Under the pieces are notes generated by a model. The model was given only the letters and a program-made list of their open reading frames with translations, did no database searches and was not told where the DNA came from. Positions 11,726-22,700 of a DNA stretch of 64,000 bases are shown here, piece after piece. Made by a program: the position numbers and the translations under genes. This DNA is from Calliopum simillimum (Eukaryota; Arthropoda; Insecta; Diptera; Lauxaniidae). Every line of letters starts with the position of its first letter. The first letter of the stretch is position 1. Where the stretch lies: assembly GCA_951812925.1 (NCBI GenBank), contig OX638370.1, positions 39,931,948-39,995,947 of the forward strand, read 5' to 3'.

Positions 11726-12334
11726 TCATAAGCGGCATGCACAATTTACTAATTTTTTTCACATTTTGAATTAGGATATCTCCTGAGTTATAAGTCGTAC
11801 AAAAACAATAAAGGGGTCATTTTTATAGGAAATTTTATAAGCTATAATATTGCGCCACAATATTTTTCTCTAAATGTAACCGTTAAAGAGATATTTGTGT
11901 GTACATCCAGGATATATTCACATTGTCCTTCCGTTTATAACGCAGAGAAGGAGGCATGGCAGGTATAGAAAAGTATATATATTCTTGATCAGAGTCACCT
12001 CCTGAGTCGATATAGCCATGACCCACAATGGGAGATTGTGGCCATAAATATGTAAAATTTGCAAGTGCTATGGATTTAAAAAATTTTTACGCCAATCGTC
12101 AGATAATACTTAGAGACGAAAAAAAAAAACTATAAAATTTTAAAATTTTGTTTTGCTTTAGTGTGTAGTGGGCTCAAAGTTTGACTTTAAATTGTGAACA
12201 AAAATTTGTTCAACATGTCCCGATAACGATCGCCATTGACTGTAGCAAATATGCTCTATGGAACTTTTCACATTAGAAAGTACTGGATAAACGGTCTAGT
12301 TAATTTGTTTTAAGCCGGATGCGCTTATGTAGTA

Positions 12335-13289
12335 AGGAGTGAGATCGAAAAAATCTTAACATTTATAAATTTCAATAATTTTAAAACGGTTGATCTTAGA
12401 GTCTTGATTTTTATTTTTATTTAATTGATAATATTTTACAAATTACAGAAAAATATAACTTATTGTTGTAGCCACTATTTATGAACTCGTGAACCTTTTT
12501 TGGTAAGCCTTCCATTAGAGATTTGATAGTTGTTTCAGACACCTTTTTGGAACAGTTTGCCCATCTCCTTTTAAAATCTTCGATATTTTGGGACACCTTT
12601 TTTGTGCTCCACTGGTCTTAGCTCCGGACAATTTGGAGGATTGGCCTCTCTTGGTACAAAAACTATGTTATTACTTTGGTACCCCTCCACAGCTTTCTTG
12701 CCGTAGTGACATGATGCCAAATCAGGCCAAAAATATGTGGACACATTGTGCTCTCTTATGAAAGGAAGAAGTCTTTTTTTCAAACAATCTTTGATGTATA
12801 TTTTGGCATTTATAGAGCCCAATGTAACAAATGACTTGCTTTTTTTGCCGCAACTGCATATAGCTTGCCATACACGGAATTTTTTAGGAAATTTTGTCTG
12901 CTTTTGGATTCTAAATTGTTCTTCGATATTTCTTCGAGCATCAGCAACATAAAAATTTTGACCCGGAAGCTGCGTAAAATCTGCCAGTACATACGTTTCG
13001 TCGTCCATTATACAACATGAATATTTTTGTATGAAATTCGATTTTAATTTCAGAGCCCAACTTTTGGCATTCCTGTCTGGAACTTTTTGGACTTTGTATG
13101 TTTTCACACCTGCATTAGCTTTAACTTTTCGCACCAAATACTCAAAGCACTAGGCTAAATTTATGCTTTAAATTTTCTTGGCTTTCCCAATATCATGTGG
13201 TCCTTGTTTTCTTCCCGAATTTTTAAATTTTACACCCAAAAAAAATTATTAGGTAAAACGTGTGCTAAGATTTTTTCGATCTCACTCCT
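12335..13289 (-). mobile_element. DD37E-type Tc1/mariner element, 5'-deleted copy
   Basis: The terminal inverted repeats begin AGGAGTGAGATCGAAAAAAT and are flanked by TA on both sides (12333-12334, 13290-13291). The 955-bp copy carries part of a transposase on the minus strand. A second copy with matching ends lies at 55342-56433. Confidence 0.88.
12571..13137 (-). pseudogene. Transposase fragment (DD37E Tc1/mariner)
   Basis: The reading frame covers the catalytic core: MDDETYV (first Asp), FWPDLASCHYG (second Asp) and PNCPELRPVE (Glu), with 37 residues between the second Asp and the Glu. The N-terminal DNA-binding region is deleted. After HKKGVPKYRRF the frame shifts, and the family's C-terminus (KKVHEFINSG) continues in another frame down to about 12420. 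It cannot encode an active enzyme. The plus-strand ORFs here are shadows. Confidence 0.85.
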
Positions 13290-13299
13290 TATATTGTTT

Positions 13300-13950
13300 C
13301 TACTTTGTTAAAAAAATTTTAAAAATGGAAAAATTACAATGTTTGACATTAAAAAAAAAAAAAATATGCATTTTCTGATTTTTCTTTCTATGAACTTTTT
13401 CATAGTGTAGTTTTTGACGGGACAAAATAAATTGACTTTTTAGGAACGCTATTTTTAATTCGTTTGCATCAAAATATGTCAAAATAGCATTAAGCTTTTA
13501 CAAAAAACATTTGTCTGAGTTTTTATATATAATACGTGAATTATTGTGATTTTTCGAAAATTTGAGCTCAAAAAGCCAAAATCGATAAATTTTGAAAACT
13601 TTGACATTAAAAAAAATATGTAAATTTTTTGATATTCGTAATTTGCCAATATAATATGTGGCCAATTATGCTTAATTGAAATGAATTTTTTCTTGTTGTA
13701 ATTTTTGAGAAAACAAACTATTTTTATATCTTTATATTCCTCAACGTTTTACAACAGATTTATCAATTTTAAGCATACAGTCTGCTTAAATTTGGAAGAT
13801 TTTTTTTTAACGAAAGGGTAGTAGGTAAAGAGGATATTCCTTTCTTTTCAGCCCCTTGGAAATTGCTCTCTCTTTACTTGGACATACCATAGCGAAGCAT
13901 TTTACCAAATCTTATAATTTGCGCCAAGTAGCGTTATTAATATAACAAAT
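13300..13950. other. Intergenic, no gene seen
   Basis: AT-rich with poly(A)/poly(T) tracts; nothing recognised. Confidence 0.4.
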
Positions 13951-13954
13951 TTTA

Positions 13955-14310
13955 TTTTCGTAGGGCGTGGCACTGCCCAACTTTTCATTGCAAATTATTT
14001 TTCCAAATGCCCATTGCATATGTACCAGATTTTGTCTATCAACGTCAAGAAGTTTCAGAGATATGATGAATCAGCATTCAGAGCATCGTGACACCGCCCA
14101 CTTTCTAGTGAGAACTATTTGCTCTAATTGTCTTAGCAAATATACGCAATCATATCTAAGTGCGTCAAATATTGTCAGAGAAATAATGAATTTATTTTTT
14201 TGAGGGTGTGGCACCGCCCATTTTTCCGGTGAGCATTATTTGTCCTGTCGATTTTTACATATTGACCAAATTTCATTTATTCGCATCAAAGGGTTTCGGA
14301 GGCATGATAA
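13955..14310 (+). repeat. Tandem repeat, about 2.7 units of about 125 bp (array B-like)
   Basis: Units contain GGGCGTGGCACTGCCCA (13963), CGTGACACCGCCCA (about 14088) and GGGTGTGGCACCGCCCA (about 14204). They are separated by stretches with TACCAGATTTTGT / GACCAAATTTCATT and TTTCAGAGATATGAT. They resemble the array B units at 48290-49040, but are diverged. Confidence 0.6.
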
Positions 14311-15359
14311 GTTTATTTTTTTGTGTTTTTTAATTAAAAACGGTTAGTTAGTTTCCAAGTCAATAAGGTACAAATACAAAAACAAACGAAATCTAGTTTT
14401 CACAAAGTAGATTTTCGTTTAATTATCATAACTTGAAAACTGTAGAAGATAGCTCAGAATTTTTAACATTTTTGAAATCAGCGGGGTCAAGTTACCCATT
14501 TTGAAAAAAAATCCGACCACGCCCCATCTTTGTATGGGGATGTAAAAAACATCATAGCCTAGCTTTATTATTACTATATATGACCGCCGTTCCATACAAA
14601 CCCTCCCATTGTGCCACGTCTTCATTTGGTCTAGCGTTGCCACTAGATTTTAAATTGCCATCTGGTGAAATAATATATTTTTTAAGACTTGAGAAAAATC
14701 TACTCTGTAATATCTTTCGAAGAAGCCGACGCACACTGGGGCAGGAGACCTTCGAAACTGCCATCAAATAAACTAAAGGTTTTAGAACATGTTATGTGCA
14801 TTTATTGTGTTCTGTAATATGTATACTAATATCTATAAAAAAACGTTTTTGATACAAAAAATTATTTTGATATACATACAGGGTGTATGGAAAATCACAG
14901 AACGGTCAAATATTTTGGAAGCACGTTAAATCAAAAAACAAAAAAACATACATATGTCCAATAATTTAAAAATCTATTCTATCTGTTTTACTTCTCCTAT
15001 TTATTTGACTTACCTTAACATGTTTACATTTTCAAAAAACAAAATATGGTAAATTACGGTTACTTACCTACCATACCTAAAGATGAAGGTTTCAAGGTCA
15101 AATAATACTAAGGGTTTATAAACTATAGCAAAAATCTCCTTTGATATGCACATGCATATGGGAACAACTCAGAAGAATTTATTCAGTCAAAAAAGTTAAA
15201 GTTTAGTGTGCTGTAGTGTTGAAATGGGTTTGTTACAAGTCTTATGAATAATGTCAAGTAATACCATGGTTAATATTGTGCTTAACCAGCTAAACGGAGT
15301 ATCCTGAAATAACATTTCAGTTTTTGAATTTTCGCCAGTTTTTGACGATCATCAAAATT
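14311..15359. other. Intergenic, no gene seen
   Basis: Contains a TACAGGGTGTATGGAAAATC stretch at about 14878 that looks like a transposon end, but no partner end was found. Short open frames are unsupported. Confidence 0.4.
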
Positions 15360-15505
15360 TTAGCACTTTTTTTTTAATCTTAAGGTGCTCATACCTTATT
15401 TTTAATATCAGTGCTTTTCTAATAACTTCTAAGAAAGGTTTGCAGAAAACATGACCTGACGCATGCAAATGGATTGCATATTCGTGTTCATGAGTTCAAA
15501 ATACA
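15360..15505 (+). repeat. Dispersed repeat shared with 44310-44445
   Basis: Both copies share, in order, AGCACTTTTTT, TCTAATAACTTCTA or CCTAATAACTTCTA, AGAAAACA, GCATATTCGTG and GAGTTCAA, at matching spacing. It is a fragment of an unidentified family. Confidence 0.5.
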
Positions 15506-15851
15506 CTAAAACACTTTTCAAAAATTCTTGGAATTTTTTTAAGTAAAAGCAAATAAATAATGCTTAAAAAGTTTCCCATTCATTTAATTTAAAACACTTG
15601 AGGCATTTGACTAAAAATAAATTCGCCCAAAGTACAGGATGAGGGTTAAATAAGCCATCTTTGAAATCACTGGCATATTGTAGTTTTATTACAGTAACAT
15701 ACAAACTCGCTGTCTAACTTTATACTTACACAAATAATTATAAAAATACAGAAATGTTTCAGAATATTATTTCTAATTTTTTCGATTTTAAATAAACAAA
15801 AGCTGTTGGCTTAAACAAGAGCCAGCAATAAAAGAAACTTGTTTCTTTTTT

Positions 15852-16757
15852 CTATTCTGTAGGTAAAGTAGCAGATTTTGGTAACTTAGCATTAACGTCA
15901 TTGCGACTGAGTTGCAGATATCCATCAACTCCCCATTCAGGTCCAAAAGAATTTTGAATTTTCCAGGATGTCTCATTGTATCCAATAACGATCATATAGT
16001 GTGATCCTCGACTGGTTGATGGCTGTACAAACAGTCCATGTGAGTAATGCATAAACTCAAAAGATGTTGGATTAAATTCAGTCACTACTGGATATCTATT
16101 AGCAATTAAATTTCTTAAAGTTAGATCATCACCATCTTCAACTCGGTTGGAGTATTTTACGAGATTAATGCCATCGATTGTAGTTTTGGCTACGCATGCC
16201 TGAGGTGTCGAGGATGCATTGTTATTTGGATATTCTTCCATCGCTGCCGTTTGCAAATCCATAGTATAATTTGTCAAATAATCGAAAGCTGCTTTTGGAA
16301 CTTGATTAATGCAACCCCTAGTAATACCAGCACAATCTATAAGTTGCTGTGCAGAAAGACGATCGGGAATGGTTGTTCCATACGCCAATGCGTCCCACAG
16401 TTCAATTGCTCCTTTAGCGGCATAAGCCCAACCGGAATTACAGCGCACACCCTGATTTTCAACGTTTGGAGTAACCCCAACACTGTCACGAGGATCAAAT
16501 ACGTTTGGTGTAGGTACATTTGTTGGTAGTGTTGGTAATGGTGTTGCATTTGTGATGGTTGGTTGTGTGGTTTGCGGAAACAGCGCATTGAAAGTAACCA
16601 AACGCATATCTGTAAATTGATTTGCCTTTAGCCAATACCCAAAACGTCCTCTATCTGCATAGATATTGTGATTATTAATCAAATGCCTATTGTAGGCAAA
16701 GTAATAGCGAGCATTTGATTCCTCAGCAGGGGTTGCATAATTTTTGCGGAAAGCGTC
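15852..16757 (-). CDS. Gene C exon 2: propeptide remainder and C1A domain
   Basis: Open for 302 codons from the acceptor at 16757 to TAG at 15852. It ends SATLPTE like gene B. Codon 26 of the exon (16682) is TTG, not a start. Confidence 0.88.
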   Translation of the reverse strand, partial: DAFRKNYATPAEESNARYYFAYNRHLINNHNIYADRGRFGYWLKANQFTDMRLVTFNALFPQTTQPTITNATPLPTLPTNVPTPNVFDPRDSVGVTPNVENQGVRCNSGWAYAAKGAIELWDALAYGTTIPDRLSAQQLIDCAGITRGCINQVPKAAFDYLTNYTMDLQTAAMEEYPNNNASSTPQACVAKTTIDGINLVKYSNRVEDGDDLTLRNLIANRYPVVTEFNPTSFEFMHYSHGLFVQPSTSRGSHYMIVIGYNETSWKIQNSFGPEWGVDGYLQLSRNDVNAKLPKSATLPTE

Positions 16758-19700
16758 CTGGAATTAAAGTTACAATACATAATTAGCTTAAACTTTTATT
16801 TCATTTTATTGCCGGCATTATGAAACAATTCATTTTAATGTGTTTTATTATAATCGATATGAATAAATCGAAGGTTTTTAATTTTTATGGTTGATGACTT
16901 TCTCAATATTCACTTTTAAAAAAATGTTATTTTATGCACTGCCCCTAAGCCCCTAGTCTAAGAGCCAGCGCTTAAGAATGACTGCGTTTCTAAAAGCTGG
17001 TTTTGTTACAGTTGGTTATAGTAGTTGTGTACACACAAAACCTGTCAGTCAGTCAAGCGAACTGTAGAACAGGCGGCTGATATATGGTCTCAAACATGTC
17101 ATGATTTCGATGGTGATCAAATTAATCTCTTAAGGCGGAAAATTGCTATACAGATTGTATAATGCATGTTAAAAACAATTATGTCGGTCAGTCAGTTTAA
17201 CGTTAGAACAAGGCAGGTCAGCAGCCCCATGGAAGGCAAAACGCTTTTTTTACTCAAGAGGGAGACATCTTACGAAAAATGTGTACATGGCATAAAATGC
17301 TTAGAATTGTCCAAGAAATACGTGCGAATTTTTTTGGAATTTTTTTAATTTTTTTTTTTGTTTCTGAAAAATTTTTTAAAAATGACATTCAGCCATTCCA
17401 TACCTAGCGTAACAAGATCTGCCACACCTCTTCCGATTTCGCTGAAATTTGGTACATGGTTTCGTTTTATACCTAAACTTTGAGAAATGGCAAAAAAAAA
17501 AATTACGATTTTTTTTGTGGCATGTGGAGGGGTGCAAAAAGTGGAAAAATCGGTAAAATGTGACAAACTCTTCTCAAATAATTGTCAATAACTTGTCCAT
17601 TTCTTAACCGATTTCATGTTTAGACCTGTTTTTACCGATTTTTCCACTTTTTGCACCCCTCCAAGCCAAAAGCCACAAACAAAATCGCAACATTTTTTTT
17701 TTTGCCATTTCTCAAAGTTCAGGTATAAAACGAAACCACGTACCAAATTTCAGCGAAATCGGAAGAGGTGTGGCAGATCTTGTTACGCTAGGTATGGAAT
17801 GGCTGAATGTCATTTTTAAAAAATTTTTCAGAAACAAAAAAAAAAAAAATAAAAAAAATTAAGATGCCTTCCTGTTGAGTAAAAAACGCGTTTTGCCTTC
17901 CACGGGCAAAAAAACTAGTAAGTTTGTAACCATTGGCCTAAACTAAATACCCAACACTGCTGCATTTTGAAAAATTTTCGCGAATGGGAGGTGCTACGCT
18001 CTCTTTTGCGAATCGTCCAAGTTTCTGATCAGAGCTTGCATTAACTACTTATATTCAGAGCCGGAGTGAAATTTGGTCGGATTAACTTTAAAAACGTTTC
18101 AATACTTAATTTTGAAACTGTTGCTTATATGGAAGGTACCACTGCTTCTTGTCCGAATCCACTTAGTTTTTCCTCTAAGCTTGCACTTACCATTCTTGAT
18201 ATTTATGTGTATTTTGGATACGTTAAAGTAGGAATGCGCATAAAAATGCGTTTTAAATGTTTTTTTTTTTTTTGAGAGTTGTAGGTGTGTCTGTTGACCG
18301 ATTTCGCTCATTTTCAATCCATCATCAATTTCATCCAATTATTTTGCTCCCAACAAATATTTAAATGAATTTAACGGACGGACAGACATCCAGACAGACA
18401 GACGGACATGGCAACTTCGACTCAACAGGTGGTGCTTATCAAGAATTTATATAGTTTTCTATACTTGCCACACCTCCTTTTCTGAGTTACAAATTTATTG
18501 GAAGGCGGGTTTCCGTTACATTCCAATGATCACAATACTTAGAGAAATACTTACTTACTTTATTTAAACTTTAGCATAGATTTGTTGAGAATCATAACAA
18601 AAAGAAATATACGGGACATGCAAAAGTTTTAATTTTTTTGTTTTTCCCTTGATAGGCAAAGCCTTGCTGTTGTAACTCATTGGTTTTTTTTTATACCCTA
18701 CACCCAGGATATATTCACTTTTTCCTTTCGTTTATAAAGCAGAGAAGGAAACGTGGCAGATATAGAAAAGTATATACATATAATAGAGTGGTCCAAATTT
18801 TGTATGGAAAAACCAAAAGTGTTAAAAAGTCAAGGTGCGCGCGACTTTTCTGAATCCTTGGATCCTGCTGATTACAAAAAATGCTTTGGAACCAAAAACA
18901 ATTACGTTTAGATATTCCGCAACGAGCTTAAATGCACTTTTTTAGGAATTTTTGTATTTTTAAGTACTTTTTTTAATTTAAACGCTATATCTTTTTAACC
19001 AGATAAAGTTTTTGCAAAAATTAAACTGCATTTTAAGAATATATTGAGCCAAATTTTGCATCAATAATAGTTAATCTACTCTTTCCCAATTTTTTTTAGA
19101 AGCACTTTAAACTTCAAAATTTGTTAATTTTTTGTGGTGTTTGCACATTCAAGAATCATTTTTTTTCTTATTTTGCTGCAGCAAATTTTTTTTTTACTTT
19201 TATTTTTGTAGGCATTAATTTATCTATCAACCGACTTCAACAACTTATCCATAAGCTTCACTTTACTTACCAAAAACCGTAAAGTGGTATCAAATTTGGC
19301 CAGAAAAAAAACTTTGAGTTTAAAATTTTCATGGTAAAACCGAAATAACAATAGTCATTTGCGATGTATGCGTTCATGAAAATTCTAAATCCGGTCTCAG
19401 AATTGCTCTACCTCATACGGTTTTAGAGGTATCCTATCCTAAAAATTCAAAAAACACCGTTTTTGCTATTTTTGAAGCTGTTATTTCAAGACATGATATC
19501 TTTCAGCATGGTATTGAAGTTAAAAGTGACAGCCTTTTTCTTCAAAACCCAATTTAAATTGTAACGATATCTCTTTGTTCCTCCGAAATATCGTAAGCAG
19601 AAGTAACAAAAAAACCTGTTTTTTGCACTTTTTCAACTTTTTAGGTTAGCATAACTCCGAGAATAAAAAAAATATCGGTATAATTTAAATTGAATTTTTA

Positions 19701-22700
19701 AGAAACAGACTAGCACTTTTAACCACTATACCATTTTTTGTGGTTGGAAGTAACATTGACTTGTAATATCACTTTAAAAAGAGCAAAAACGATGTTTTTT
19801 ATACTTTTATGTTAAAATATCTCCTTAACCAAATAAGATACAGCAATTTTGAGACTGAATTCGAAATCAGCATCAACAAATACATCGAAAATGGCTATTT
19901 TAGTTTCTTTTTGACTTATTTGTTTTTTTGGTTTCCTTAGAAGATCTATGAAAACTATCTGTTAACCTATTTTGCCAAAAATAACATGAAGTGCCAATGT
20001 TTCGATATTGCAAAGAATTTTGTTTTACTCAGAAGATTAGGAACTAATGATTTTATAAGAAAAAAATGGTATCTTATGTCATCTCATTAAGATATCTTAT
20101 TTAAATGCCTTGAAAACATGAAAATTGATTTTTTTTTTAAGGCCAATTTAATTATACTTAATTGTTTTTAGTGAGTAAAAGTATTACTAATAGCTTAGTT
20201 GTTGCCATATATTAAAGATAAATTAATGCATAAAAATATAAACATTTTAAAAAAAATTTGCTTGAGCAAAATAAGAAAAAAATCGGTTCTTGAATGTACA
20301 AACACCTCAAAAAATTAACAAATTTTGAAGTTTTTAGTGCCGCTAAAAAAAATTGGAAATGAGTAGATTAATTATTATTAATGCAGAATATGGCTCAACA
20401 CATTTTAAAAAAAACGCGATTTAATTTTTGTAAATACCTTATCTGGTTAAAAAGATATAGCGTTTCAATTAAAAGAAGTACTCAAAAGCTCAAAAATTCC
20501 TAAAAAAATACTTTCAAGCTCGTTGCGGAATATCTAAACGCAATTTTTTTTTGGTTCCAAAGTACTTTTTGTATTCAGCAGGATCCAAGGATTCAGAAAA
20601 GTTGCGCGCACCTTGGCTTTTTAACACTTTTGGATTTTGGACCACTCTGGCTGGGTGGCTGGGTATGCAAGGAAATACACTTTTTGGAAAAACTGAGCAA
20701 GATAATTCAATGAAATTTGGTACTCTGCCTCCTTCCCTAAAGTTAGCTTGTGGGATTGAAAATCGGTCAACGGACATGCCTACCGCCCATGCAAAAAATA
20801 TACTCAAAATGCAACTGTAGGAGTATTTTTCATGACAATGCAACCAAAATACGTAGGCTGCTATATATATTTCTGGCCTAGGCAACACTAATGTCAATAT
20901 CTAAAATCTGGCAACACCAAAATAAAGTTTGACATTTTTTAGTATAAACGTACTCACAACGTTTCGATGTAAAAGTGCTATTTGTTTTGTTTACAGTGAG
21001 TTAGAAAAATCAATTTTTCCATTAATAACACTATGCAACAAATGAGTAAAAAATTTTTCCCCAGGGAATGCCATTATATGTAAAATGAGCTGCTGATTCC
21101 GAAAATTGCATTATTTTTTTTTTTATTGGGTGTACAACTTAAAAACCGGAATTTTTTAGCGAAATTTGATGCTTTATTGTGGAAAAATGTTACAATATAT
21201 TTTATTCAAAGTATTGTCCATTGGAAGCTACAACATTTCCCCATCTTTCAGGCAATTTATGAATTCCATCCCAAAAAAATTGCGCCGGCTTGGCGGCCAA
21301 AAATGAATCGAGCCAATTTTCGATATCTTGAACTTAAGTGAACCGTATTCCTGATAGGGCATTCTGCATCGATCGGAACAAATGGTAGTCTGATGGTGCA
21401 AGGTCTGGGCTATAAAGCGGGTGAGGCAAAATTTCCCATCCGTTGTTTTCCAGGTAATTTTTGACTAGGGCAGCAATATGTGGCCGAGCGTTATCGTGGT
21501 GGAAAATGATTGACTCATGTCTGGTCGCATACGTTGGCCGCTCTGCCTGGATTTTCTGCTTCAATTGGATCAATTGTTGACGATAGAATTGAGCATTAAT
21601 GGTTTGGCCACCTGGCAACAGCTCATAATGGATCACACCTAGCTGGTGCTGACCAGGACGTTCTTTGTCTTCGACATCAAAATAACCACTTTTAAACCAC
21701 TCACGACAGCTTGATTCAGCTGGAGCATAGTCCCCATAAACTTCTACAAGAATGCTATGACTTTCGGCAGCTGTTTTCTTTGCAAAAAAAGTACCCACTA
21801 GAACCCCCCCGCAAATGCTGTCTTTTTCTCCAATTTTCGAAGTTATTCATCGTGAAAAATAATACACCTCAAATGTAAGGATCATATAGTTAAATTCATC
21901 GATTTAACACAAGAATGCGGTATTTTTGTATTTTTCATGTACAGTGGATTAAAAAACTTCAAGAATCGATTAAAAAAAAATCTGACGTGCTGGAGAAAAA
22001 CGACGAGACACGGGTATTTTTTTTTAACGCCTACTTTAAGAATTTTTTGGATTTTCTCATGTGTTTTACAAAAAGTTTCAAGTTATCGAGCAGTTTATTA
22101 CAAAAAAACGAAAAAAATAGGGAAAAACGCATTTTGGTAACTTTTCAATGAATTGTATACAACTTTTGCATTTTTCCATCGATTTTTTTAAGTGGTATCT
22201 TATTTTCATCACAAATATAGAGTCTATGATACAAAAAAAAGAAAAATTATAAAAAAGTTATTTCTTCTTGTATGAATCTGCAGTTGATTTTGATTTTTTG
22301 TTAATTTTTCCGAAAAAAAAAAATGTTTTTTTTAGAAATCAATTTATTTCGCCGAAACTAACAAACCAACCAAAAAGTGATGTGAATATCATTTGTAGGT
22401 AATTTAAATACCTTTAATATGACATATAATGCGTTTGAATACAAACATTGGTTCTTGAGATATTTGTATTTAAATGGAACTATCTTTTTTTTTTGGTCCG
22501 AAAACCGAAAATGACCGATATCTCGAAAACGACACGAAAAAATAATGCGATTTTCGGAATCAGCAGCCCATTTTACATATGAAATGGATAGTGGCATTCA
22601 CTGGGAGATTTGGCTGTTGCATAGTGTAATTTTAGCGATTGATAAATTATGGGGCCTCCAACGAGAACAAACCTTTTTTACGGCCAGGTGTTCATGCAAT

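Larger units (their letters stand above)
9761..12002. mobile_element. Foldback element FB-2, outer arms 9761-10037 and 11726-12002
   Basis: Tips begin GGAGGTGACKCTGATCAAGA, which is the array A terminal module. Arms of about 277 bp mirror each other down to GTGCATGCCGCTTATGA / TCATAAGCGGCATGCAC. The arms would almost meet, but two further palindromes (10034-10760 and 10761-11725) sit between them. No protein-coding capacity. Confidence 0.85.

Noticed and set aside
14878..14900. ACAGGGTGTATGG-like transposon terminus
   Set aside because: No matching inverted end or target duplication found nearby.
20514..20897. 127-codon minus-strand ORF
   Set aside because: It runs across the FB-4 tip, an array A module fragment and the FB-5 tip, so its length is accidental.
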